Source: Bacteroidota bacterium
GTDB taxonomy: Bacteria; Bacteroidota; Bacteroidia; Bacteroidales; JAGONC01
Assembly: GCA_022711405.1 (NCBI GenBank)
Contig: JAKLFC010000006.1
Location: 62,001 to 126,000 of the forward strand
Direction of reading: 5' to 3'
Length of the DNA stretch: 64,000 bases
Shown here: in pieces, positions 33,637 through 40,812 of the stretch
Numbering within the stretch: position 1 is the stretch's first letter
Layout: every line of letters starts with the position of its first letter
Notes under the pieces: generated by a model
What the model was told of the DNA's origin: nothing
Database searches by the model: none
The model's input: the letters and a program-made list of their open reading frames with translations, nothing else
Position numbers and translations under genes: made by a program

Positions 33637-34257
33637 ATGCACATTGCAGTCGCCGGTAATATTGGATCAGGCAAGACCACACTCACCAGCCTTCTGGCAA
33701 AGAATTTCGCGTGGGAAGCCCATTATGAGGCCGTGGAATCCAATCCCTACCTGAACAGTTTCTATGAAGATATGCAACGCTGGTCATTCAACCTGCAGAT
33801 CTACTTCCTGAACAGCAGATTCCGTCAGATCATCCGGATCCGCAAAAGCGGCAAAGCAGTCATACAGGACCGCACCATCTATGAGGATGCCTATATTTTT
33901 GCTCCTAACCTCCATGAGATGAACCTGATGACGACACGGGATTACCAGAATTACCGCGATCTTTTTGAACTGATGAGTTCTTTCATCCAGCCACCCGATC
34001 TGCTCATCTACCTTCGTGCGTCGGTACCCACCCTGGTCAGGCAGATCCAGAAAAGAGGAAGGGAATATGAGGCCGCCATCAGGCTGGATTACCTCAAAAG
34101 ACTCAATGAACGTTACGAGGCCTGGATCTCACAGTATGAGCTTGGTAAGTTCCTGGTATTCGATGTGGATAACATCAATTTCGCCGAAAATGCAAATGAC
34201 CTGGGGATGGTCATCGAAACCATCAATGCTGAGCTTCACGGACTGTTCAAACAGTAG
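33637..34257 (+). CDS. Deoxynucleoside kinase
   Basis: A 206-aa dNK of the deoxyguanosine/deoxyadenosine kinase fold, salvaging deoxynucleosides with ATP. The P-loop GNIGSGKTT is at residues 8-16. The substrate-binding region is EAVESNPYLNSFYED. The catalytic Asp-Arg pair appears as QDRTIYEDAYIFA, and the lid region as RQIQKRGREYEAAIRLDYLKRLNERYEAW. The specific nucleoside cannot be set from sequence. kdsB follows 3 bp later, so translation is likely coupled. Confidence 0.93.
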   Translation: MHIAVAGNIGSGKTTLTSLLAKNFAWEAHYEAVESNPYLNSFYEDMQRWSFNLQIYFLNSRFRQIIRIRKSGKAVIQDRTIYEDAYIFAPNLHEMNLMTTRDYQNYRDLFELMSSFIQPPDLLIYLRASVPTLVRQIQKRGREYEAAIRLDYLKRLNERYEAWISQYELGKFLVFDVDNINFAENANDLGMVIETINAELHGLFKQ

Positions 34258-34260
34258 CCC

Positions 34261-35028
34261 ATGCCGGTACAAAAAGCCATAGGGATCATACCAGCCCGTT
34301 ATGCTTCTGCACGCTTTCCGGGTAAGCCCCTTGCCATGATCTCCGGAAAGACAATGATCCAAAGGGTATACGAACAGGCGATAAAAGCCAGCAGCCTGGA
34401 AGATGTCGTCGTGGCTACGGACGACCAGCGGATCTACGACCACGTCACCGGCTTTGGTGGAAAGGTACTGATGACCTCTCCCCTGCACCCGAGCGGAACC
34501 GATCGCTGCCAGGAAGCGGTAAAGATCCTCCGGGAATCGGGAGATGGACACGGGCAGTCAGGGATCGTGATCAATATCCAGGGCGATGAGCCGTTCCTGG
34601 ATCCCGGCCAGATCGATCGTGTGACAGCCCTTTTCACCCGCCCGGAAGTGAATATCGCCACCCTGGCATGCAGGATCCTGCACAACGAAGAACTGGAAAA
34701 TCCAAATGTGGTAAAGGTCGTCTTTACTACCGACCGAAAGGTGCTTATTTTTTCCCGGTCTGTCATCCCTTTCCAGCGACAGGTTCCTCTCGGAAGCTGG
34801 CTGGATCATCATCCCTACTACAAGCACATCGGCCTGTACGGGTTTCGCATGGCCGTCCTTCAGCAGATCACGGCACTGGAACCATCTCCGCTTGAAGTAG
34901 CAGAATCCCTTGAACAGCTTCGCTGGCTGCAGAACGGCTGGGACATTTACCTGGACATCACCGGGACAGAAAGTGTGGCAGTTGATACACCGGAGGATTT
35001 ATTAAAACTTGCCAACAACACCCGATAG
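34261..35028 (+). CDS. kdsB: CMP-KDO synthetase
   Basis: 3-deoxy-manno-octulosonate cytidylyltransferase: activates KDO with CTP for the LPS inner core. The 255-aa protein has the N-terminal nucleotide-binding motif IIPARYASARFPGKPLAMI, then VVVATDDQRIYDH, INIQGDEPFLDP (metal Asp) and HIGLYGFRMAVL, as well as LEQLRWLQNGW near the C terminus. It implies a KDO-containing LPS, consistent with the LptF/G-family permease nearby. It starts 3 bp after the nucleoside kinase stop. Confidence 0.96.
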   Translation: MPVQKAIGIIPARYASARFPGKPLAMISGKTMIQRVYEQAIKASSLEDVVVATDDQRIYDHVTGFGGKVLMTSPLHPSGTDRCQEAVKILRESGDGHGQSGIVINIQGDEPFLDPGQIDRVTALFTRPEVNIATLACRILHNEELENPNVVKVVFTTDRKVLIFSRSVIPFQRQVPLGSWLDHHPYYKHIGLYGFRMAVLQQITALEPSPLEVAESLEQLRWLQNGWDIYLDITGTESVAVDTPEDLLKLANNTR

Positions 35029-35082
35029 AATACCATCCTTTTATAATTTAGCCATCTGAAAGATTTTGCAAGATCCATTGCC

Positions 35083-36093
35083 ATGAAAAAAGTAGACGGA
35101 TATATCAGTGATTTGCTGTTTAAGCATGATTGCGTCATCCTGCCCGACTTCGGGGGATTTGTGGCAAGCTACGCGCCGGCCCGTCTCCATCCCTCAAAGC
35201 ATACGCTCTTTCCACCATCCAAGGATATCATGTTTAACGCACGGCTGCATAAGAACGATGGGCTGCTGGCAAATTACATCGCTGAACAGGAAAAGGTCTC
35301 CTATACGGAAGCAATGCTGAGGATAAGTGAGTTTTCAAGCCAGTGCTTGTCGGCTCTCAAGGCCAGGGAGCCGGTGATTTTTGAAAATATTGGAACCTTT
35401 GCCATCAACCGTGAAGAAAAGATCGAATTCACTCCCTCACCCGGGATCAATTACCTTGAAGATGCCTACGGGCTGACCAGCCTGGTCGCCCCTCCCCCCA
35501 GGGGTAAACAAAGAAAACCAAGGACATTGCCCACTGAGAGAATAAAGATCAGCGGTTCTTCACACGGCCGTAAAAAAACTGTTCCCCGATTGGCCTTTGC
35601 AGCTGTCCTTATTGTGGTGACGGCCCTCTGGGGATATTATCATTCACCCCTTCTGAAAGATATCTACACCAACTATTCCGGCATCATCCCCCTCATCAGG
35701 GCCACGCACCAGCAGGTGCCCATGATGGATGAAAATGAGAACAACCGACCGGCAGTCAAGGAAGAAATCCCGCCCTCTCCCATACCGGAGCCTGCTCTAA
35801 TGGATTCCAAAATGGAACAGACAACAGAGATCGCACTTCCAGCATCTCACCCGGCAGAGGAACCTGCAGTTTACTATTACATCATTGCTGGGGCATTTCA
35901 GGATCCTGGTAATGCCGAATCCCTGATCGAAAGGTTGCGCAGCAAGGGCTTTGATGCCCGGATGGCCGGAAGAACAAAAGGAGGGCTGTACCGTGTCTGT
36001 TATGGACAGTACCCGGATAAAAAGCAGGCCACTCAGAACCTTGAAACGATCCAGCTGAACGAGAATCCCGATGCCTGGATGTTCGTGGAATGA
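35083..36093 (+). CDS. HU/CCDC81-like and SPOR-domain membrane protein
   Basis: A 336-aa protein. The N-terminal roughly 135 residues carry the paired HU-like (CCDC81-like) domains of Bacteroidota, with DLLFKHDCVILPDFGGFVA and EPVIFENIGTFAINREEKIEF. A basic linker (about 145-170) precedes one TM helix (LAFAAVLIVVTALWGYY, about 170-186). An acidic, proline-rich periplasmic linker follows. The C-terminal SPOR domain (about 265-336: YYYIIAGAFQDPGNAESLIE, RVCYGQYPDKKQA) should bind denuded peptidoglycan at division sites. It probably acts in cell envelope or division organisation. Confidence 0.88.
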   Translation: MKKVDGYISDLLFKHDCVILPDFGGFVASYAPARLHPSKHTLFPPSKDIMFNARLHKNDGLLANYIAEQEKVSYTEAMLRISEFSSQCLSALKAREPVIFENIGTFAINREEKIEFTPSPGINYLEDAYGLTSLVAPPPRGKQRKPRTLPTERIKISGSSHGRKKTVPRLAFAAVLIVVTALWGYYHSPLLKDIYTNYSGIIPLIRATHQQVPMMDENENNRPAVKEEIPPSPIPEPALMDSKMEQTTEIALPASHPAEEPAVYYYIIAGAFQDPGNAESLIERLRSKGFDARMAGRTKGGLYRVCYGQYPDKKQATQNLETIQLNENPDAWMFVE

Positions 36094-36117
36094 CCCCGGA
36101 TAAGCAGACCAGAAAAC

Positions 36118-36783
36118 GTGGCAAAGAAGAAACGGACAAGATTCTCGGAGAACGATACCTTTCCGAACCTTTTTCAGCCAGCCTACCGACAGGTGATGAC
36201 TGAAGGATTTCCCCTCAGGGGAAAGTGGAACTCTGATTTTTTCTGCAATCACCAGCCAATCGTCACCGAACTGGGCTGTGGCAAAGGGGAATACACCATC
36301 GGGCTGGCGGAAACGATGCCGGTAAAGAACTATATCGGCATCGATATCAAGGGAGCGCGGATGTGGAGGGGCCTTAAGACCGCCCATGAAGCAGGATTCC
36401 GGCATGTCGCCTTCATCAGGTCCCACATTGAGCTGATTGAGTATTTTTTTGGTCCCTGCGAGATCGATGAGATCTGGATCACCTTCCCTGATCCCCAGCC
36501 AAAGGCATCCAAAGCCAGAAAACGGCTGACCTCTCCCCTTTTCCTGGAACGATACCGCCATGTACTGAAAGAAGAACATATCATCCATCTGAAAACTGAC
36601 GACAAAGGGCTGTTTGAATATACAATGGAGGTAATTGCCACGGGCAACCACCAGCTGCTCTATCATACTACCGACCTTTACCAGGCCGGACTGAAGGATG
36701 CAGCCGCTGAAATTCAGACCTATTATGAAAAGATATGGCTCGAACAGGGTAAACCGATCTCTTACCTGAGATTCAGGTTATGA
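36118..36783 (+). CDS. trmB: tRNA (guanine-N7-)-methyltransferase
   Basis: Methylates G46 of tRNA with AdoMet. The 221-aa protein starts at a GTG (36118), giving MAKKKRTRFSEN; there is no nearby ATG in frame. The AdoMet site is TELGCGKGEYTIGLA, then YIGIDIKGARMW, and the family motif appears as WITFPDPQPKASKARKRL (FPDPWPK in most relatives; here W is Q). The C-terminal TYYEKIWLEQGKPISYLRF is typical. It lies 24 bp after the SPOR gene and 24 bp before the alkyltransferase-like gene. Confidence 0.94.
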   Translation: MAKKKRTRFSENDTFPNLFQPAYRQVMTEGFPLRGKWNSDFFCNHQPIVTELGCGKGEYTIGLAETMPVKNYIGIDIKGARMWRGLKTAHEAGFRHVAFIRSHIELIEYFFGPCEIDEIWITFPDPQPKASKARKRLTSPLFLERYRHVLKEEHIIHLKTDDKGLFEYTMEVIATGNHQLLYHTTDLYQAGLKDAAAEIQTYYEKIWLEQGKPISYLRFRL

Positions 36784-36807
36784 ATAAAATCTTAACTACT
36801 AATCCGG

Positions 36808-37137
36808 ATGAGTGACCTGTCTTTTTTTGAGAAGGTATATGCTGTGGTTCGGCAGATCCCATACGGACGCGTCACGTCCTACAGGGCCATCGCCCGTTAT
36901 CTTGGTTCGGAGGGATCCGCGCGCATGGTGGGCTGGGCGATGAACCATTCTCACACCGCCACCCTGGACGTGCCGGCTCACCGCGTTGTGAACAGGATCG
37001 GCATGCTGACCGGAAAGCATCATTTCGGAGGGCCTCATGTGATGCAGCAACTTCTTGAAAGCGAAGGGATCGAGATCATTGATGACCAGATCGTCCACTT
37101 CGAGGAACATTTCTGGGATCCCGCCAGGGAACTTTAA
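36808..37137 (+). CDS. Alkyltransferase-like (ATL) protein of the MGMT family
   Basis: A 109-aa DNA-binding domain related to O6-methylguanine-DNA methyltransferase. The active-site motif PCHRV is replaced by PAHRV (in VPAHRVVNRIG), so the acceptor Cys is missing; the protein cannot repair by alkyl transfer. ATL proteins instead bind O6-alkylguanine and recruit nucleotide-excision repair. The helix-turn-helix region (IPYGRVTSYRAIARYLGSE) and the following RMVGWAMNHS are intact. Confidence 0.9.
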   Translation: MSDLSFFEKVYAVVRQIPYGRVTSYRAIARYLGSEGSARMVGWAMNHSHTATLDVPAHRVVNRIGMLTGKHHFGGPHVMQQLLESEGIEIIDDQIVHFEEHFWDPAREL

Positions 37138-37180
37138 CTGTACCTTGCCATGCACGAGGTTGTATCAAAAAGAAATTATT

Positions 37181-37221
37181 CTCCGTGATCTCTGAGCATT
37201 CCTCCGTGATCTCCGTGGTTA
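37181..37221 (+). repeat. Diverged copy of the CCGTGGTTA-type repeat
   Basis: CTCCGTGATCTCTGAGCATT followed by CCTCCGTGATCTCCGTGGTTA resembles the arms of the inverted repeat around the GxxExxY gene (10605-11079). No GxxExxY gene is present here, so it looks like a solo arm or remnant in the gap before the E1 gene. Confidence 0.6.
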
Positions 37222-37258
37222 GTCGCAGGCGAAACATTTTCCTGCCGGTATTTGTTTG

Positions 37259-37266
37259 TATCTTTG
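37259..37266 (+). promoter_or_regulatory. -7 element for the E1 dehydrogenase gene
   Basis: TATCTTTG matches TAnnTTTG, 35 bp before the start codon. Confidence 0.45.
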
Positions 37267-37301
37267 CAAAAACAGCGTAAACCATTTTTATTTTTCATTA
37301 C

Positions 37302-39368
37302 GTGGAAAACTGGAACATTTTAGAAGCTGCTGGGAAAGAAGGATTTACGGTCAGGAACACAGAGAAGGAGATCCTTGTGAACTGGTTTCGTTTGATGACC
37401 ATAGGCCGGATGCTCGACGACAGAGCACCCAATTATCTCAAGCAGGCCCTCGGTTGGTCATACCATGCCCCCTACGCAGGACACGACGGGATCCAGCTTG
37501 CAATAGGCCAGGTTTTTGACCGGAAAACCGATCACCTGTTCCCCTATTACCGAGACATGCTGACAGCCATCTCTGCAGGTCTGACCGCCGAGGAGATCAT
37601 CCTCAACGGCCTGTCGAAAAAACTTGATGTAGCCGGCGGTGGCAGGCACATGTCGAATCATTTTGCCAAGCCGGAATGGAACATCCACAATGTCTCCTCC
37701 TGTACGGGCAACCATGCCTCCCAGGCTTCCGGGGTTGCACGTGCCATCAAATACTACCGGCATAAGGGAGTGGCCATATCTTCCCAGGGCGAATCCTCGG
37801 TATCGGAAGGATATGTCTATGAAGCCATCAACGGCGCCTCCAACGAAAAGTTGCCGGTCATCTTTGTGATCCAGGACAATGGCTATGGAATATCTGTACC
37901 CAAGGCTGAACAAACCGCCAACCGCAAGGTGGCGGAGAATTTCTCAGGATTCCTTAACCTGAGGATCATCTACTGCAACGGCAAGGATGTGTTTGATTCA
38001 GTGAATGCCATGGTAGAAGCCAAGCGGCATGCACTTGAGCACGGCGAGCCGGTCATGGTGCATGCCAACTGCATCCGCATCGGCTCCCATTCCAACAGCG
38101 ACCGCCATGAGCTGTACCGTGACGATTTTGAGATGAACTATATAAGGGAATATGACCCGCTGGCCAAATTCCGGAGGCTGCTGCTGCGTTATGGCCGAAT
38201 GACAGAGGAGGAGATCGCCGGCATCGAGAGTGAGGCCAAACAGATCGTGAAAGATGCCCACAAGAAGGTACTTGCCTCACCCGATCCTGACCCGGCTAGT
38301 ATCTTCGATCATGTCTATCCCAAAGCATATCAGCCGGAAAAGTACACCACCGGTCTGCCGGATGGCACAGGCCGAAAACTTAGGCTGATCGAAGCATTGA
38401 ATGAAACCATGAAAGCTGAATTCCGTCATCATCCGGATACTTTTATATGGGGACAGGATATTGCGAGCAAGGAAAAAGGAGGGATCTTCAACGTCACCAA
38501 GGGCATGCAGCAGGAATTTGGAAGGGAGAGGGTTTTCAATGCGCCGATCGCCGAGGATTACATCGTTGCCACGGCCAACGGCATGAGCCGCTATGACAGG
38601 AAGATACGCGTAGTGATCGAAGGGGCCGAATTTGCCGATTATTTCTGGCCTGCCATGGAACAACTGGTGGACACCTCCCACGACTACTGGCGGTCCAACG
38701 GACAGTTTTCTCCCAACATCACCATACGCCTGGCATCCGGAGGGTACATCGGAGGCGGATTGTACCACTCCCAGAACATTGAAGGTGCGCTCACCACCCT
38801 GCCCGGGATACGCGTGGTCTATCCTTCGTATGCGGATGATGCGGCGGGATTGCTCAGGACCAGCATCCGCTCGGAGGGAGTGACGGTGTTCATGGAACCC
38901 AAGGCGCTCTATAATGATCCCGCTGCGGAGGCTCCGGTTCCTGAAGCTTTTGAGGTACCCTTTGGTAAAGCCCGTATCCGGAGGCCAGGCAGCGATCTTA
39001 CCCTGGTGACCTACGGCAATACCGTGCACCTTGCTGTGGATGCCGCCAACAGGCTCCAGTCCGACACGGGTGCAAGTGTGGAAGTGATCGATCTGAGATC
39101 CCTCATACCCCTCGACAGGGAAATGATCCTGCAATCCGTAAAAAAGACCGGAAAGGCTCTGGTGGTACATGAAGATAAGGTCTTTTCCGGATTCGGTGCC
39201 GAGGTGGCCGCTATGATCGCTCAGGAGGCCTTTGAATACCTCGATGGTCCGGTAAAACGCGTAGGATCAACCTTTACGCCCGTAGGCTTCAACAGAATCC
39301 TGGAACGAGCCATTTTACCGGATGTTGAAAAGATCTATGCCGCGGCAAGAGATCTGCTGGCGTACTAA
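37302..39368 (+). CDS. Fused alpha/beta E1 component of a 2-oxoacid dehydrogenase
   Basis: A 688-aa thiamine-diphosphate enzyme with both E1 subunits in one chain. The alpha-like part (about residues 20-335) contains YHAPYAGHDGIQLAIGQVF, the region GESSVSEGYVYEAINGA equivalent to the ThDP GDG motif, and QDNGYGISVP. The beta-like part (about 350-688) contains NETMKAEFRHHPDTFIWGQD, FNAPIAEDYIVATANGM and VEVIDLRSLIPLDREMI. Branched-chain oxoacid or pyruvate substrates are both possible. No E2 or E3 gene is adjacent. The start is GTG (MENWNILEAAG), just after the TATCTTTG promoter. Confidence 0.9.
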   Translation: MENWNILEAAGKEGFTVRNTEKEILVNWFRLMTIGRMLDDRAPNYLKQALGWSYHAPYAGHDGIQLAIGQVFDRKTDHLFPYYRDMLTAISAGLTAEEIILNGLSKKLDVAGGGRHMSNHFAKPEWNIHNVSSCTGNHASQASGVARAIKYYRHKGVAISSQGESSVSEGYVYEAINGASNEKLPVIFVIQDNGYGISVPKAEQTANRKVAENFSGFLNLRIIYCNGKDVFDSVNAMVEAKRHALEHGEPVMVHANCIRIGSHSNSDRHELYRDDFEMNYIREYDPLAKFRRLLLRYGRMTEEEIAGIESEAKQIVKDAHKKVLASPDPDPASIFDHVYPKAYQPEKYTTGLPDGTGRKLRLIEALNETMKAEFRHHPDTFIWGQDIASKEKGGIFNVTKGMQQEFGRERVFNAPIAEDYIVATANGMSRYDRKIRVVIEGAEFADYFWPAMEQLVDTSHDYWRSNGQFSPNITIRLASGGYIGGGLYHSQNIEGALTTLPGIRVVYPSYADDAAGLLRTSIRSEGVTVFMEPKALYNDPAAEAPVPEAFEVPFGKARIRRPGSDLTLVTYGNTVHLAVDAANRLQSDTGASVEVIDLRSLIPLDREMILQSVKKTGKALVVHEDKVFSGFGAEVAAMIAQEAFEYLDGPVKRVGSTFTPVGFNRILERAILPDVEKIYAAARDLLAY

Positions 39369-39376
39369 TTAAGACA

Positions 39377-39426
39377 GACCCCACCCCCACCCCTCCCCTT
39401 GAAGGGGAGGGGATTGGGGAGGGGTC
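39377..39426. repeat. GC-rich palindromic repeat, copy C
   Basis: GACCCCACCCCC...GGGGAGGGGTC around a core of CCCCTCCCCTT-G-AAGGGGAGGGG (39390-39412). Same family as copies A and B, with a different centre (TTGAA in place of TGCTAGCA). It follows the E1 stop and may double as a terminator here. Confidence 0.75.
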
Positions 39427-39483
39427 ATTTCCATAAATCACGCGAGGCGCCGCAAGGCGCCGAGCAAATGACCACAAATAACC

Positions 39484-39990
39484 ATGAAACCAATCGGTCT
39501 CTTTTACAGCTTCAACACCAGGCATACATCGGATGCCGCTGACCATATTGCCAGGGAACTGGGTGAAAAAAATGTGGATAAGATCAATATCGAAACCATT
39601 GAGGATAAGGTCTTTCTGGCATATCCCTATATGATCCTGGGAGTTTCCACCTGGTTCGACGGAGAGTTGCCCAACTACTGGGATGAGTTTCTGCCCGCGA
39701 TGGAGGATATGGACTTCTCAGGAAAAAGCGTAGCGATATTCGGCCCTGCCGACCAGGTGGGCTATCCGCAGAACTTTGCCGACGGCGTGGGGATCCTTTC
39801 CCGTTTCCTGAAAGATAGAGGTGCTGCGATCGTCGGTCATTTTCCGGCAGCGGACTATCATTTTATCCGCTCCAGAGCGCTGGAAGGAGATCATTTCACC
39901 GGACTGGTCCTTGATTATGCCAACCAGCCGGAACTGACGGAGAAAAGGATCCGGGAATGGTGCGCTGAACTGAAAAAAGTATTCATTTAG
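39484..39990 (+). CDS. Flavodoxin-like protein
   Basis: A 168-aa FMN-binding electron carrier. The N-terminal phosphate loop reads YSFNTRHTSDAA rather than the usual TGNTE. The 50s/60s loop region LGVSTWFDGELPNYWDEFLP and the C-terminal flavin loop FGPADQVGYPQNFADGVG follow the long-chain flavodoxin layout. FHFPAADYHF-like sequence near 120 and EWCAELKKVF at the end are also typical. The altered first loop may change FMN binding but the rest is canonical. It stands alone. Confidence 0.85.
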   Translation: MKPIGLFYSFNTRHTSDAADHIARELGEKNVDKINIETIEDKVFLAYPYMILGVSTWFDGELPNYWDEFLPAMEDMDFSGKSVAIFGPADQVGYPQNFADGVGILSRFLKDRGAAIVGHFPAADYHFIRSRALEGDHFTGLVLDYANQPELTEKRIREWCAELKKVFI

Positions 39991-40080
39991 ATCATTTACT
40001 ATTTGCAGGCTTTTTTGGCTACTCAGTACTATTTACCTCCATTTCGTCGTTTATTTCTTTACATAGGGACAGGTAGGATG

Positions 40081-40088
40081 TATTTTTG
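40081..40088 (+). promoter_or_regulatory. -7 element for the 40121 gene
   Basis: TATTTTTG matches TAnnTTTG, 32 bp before the ATG at 40121. Confidence 0.4.
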
Positions 40089-40120
40089 CATAGTATTTCT
40101 TTAATATAAAATCCCATATC

Positions 40121-40786
40121 ATGAAAAAACAACTGATCCTCTTGATGGGTATCCTATTCCTATGCTCATCAAACGTATTCTCCCAGGAAGAAAAAGAGAT
40201 GCAATATCTTCTTAGCGGGTCCAACCGGCCTTCCATATCCGGATTCGGAGGCCCGATGGTCGAATTTTCGTCTGTGGAAGGCGATTTTGCGGTATTCGTA
40301 GGCGGAGGAGGCGCCATCATTTTCAATCAGACCTTTTATTTCGGAGGGTATGGCGAAGGCCTGACCACAAGTCATTACCGGTACGATTTAAGCGACATCA
40401 CCGATATTCAGGAGCCAAAGATCTCCCTTGGGCACGGGGGATTCTGGCTGGGGTATGTCAATAAATCCTTTAAAGCCATACACCCCGCTGCCAGCCTGAA
40501 GATCGGCTGGGGAAAGATATCCCTCTATGATGACAACTGGAACGATTACAATCCGGAAAATTATGTCGCCCAAGACGGCATCTTTACCCTGATCCCGCAA
40601 CTGGAAGTGGAGGTGAACCTTACCTCCTGGTTCAAGCTGAATGTGGGCGCTGGGTATCGCTGGATGACAGGGATGGATAAGCAGTACTCCCAGGGAGGAA
40701 CGATGTATGATTATTATGAGAGTAGCGATTACAGCAGTCCTGTTGGTACAATATCCCTGCTTTTCGGTGGATTCGCTGTCAAATAG
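40121..40786 (+). CDS. Outer-membrane beta-barrel-like protein
   Basis: A 221-aa exported protein: signal peptide (KKQLILLMGILFLCSSNVFSQ), then alternating amphipathic strands (FAVFVGGGGAIIFNQTFYFGG, ISLGHGGFWLGYV, ASLKIGWGKISLY, FKLNVGAGYRWMTG) and a C-terminal strand VGTISLLFGGFAVK. The pattern is that of a small outer-membrane barrel. No family was recognised. The TonB receptor gene begins 26 bp downstream, so the two may be co-transcribed. Confidence 0.65.
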   Translation: MKKQLILLMGILFLCSSNVFSQEEKEMQYLLSGSNRPSISGFGGPMVEFSSVEGDFAVFVGGGGAIIFNQTFYFGGYGEGLTTSHYRYDLSDITDIQEPKISLGHGGFWLGYVNKSFKAIHPAASLKIGWGKISLYDDNWNDYNPENYVAQDGIFTLIPQLEVEVNLTSWFKLNVGAGYRWMTGMDKQYSQGGTMYDYYESSDYSSPVGTISLLFGGFAVK

Positions 40787-40812
40787 CCCGTCATCCCTGC
40801 AGAATTACCGGT

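Noticed and set aside
32763..33686. 307-codon minus-strand frame
   Set aside because: Antisense shadow of the GH3 gene and the start of the deoxynucleoside kinase.
35797..36666. 289-codon minus-strand frame
   Set aside because: Antisense to the SPOR-domain gene and trmB; no family signal.
38277..39170. 297-codon minus-strand frame
   Set aside because: Antisense shadow of the E1 beta-like half, which has strong motif support.
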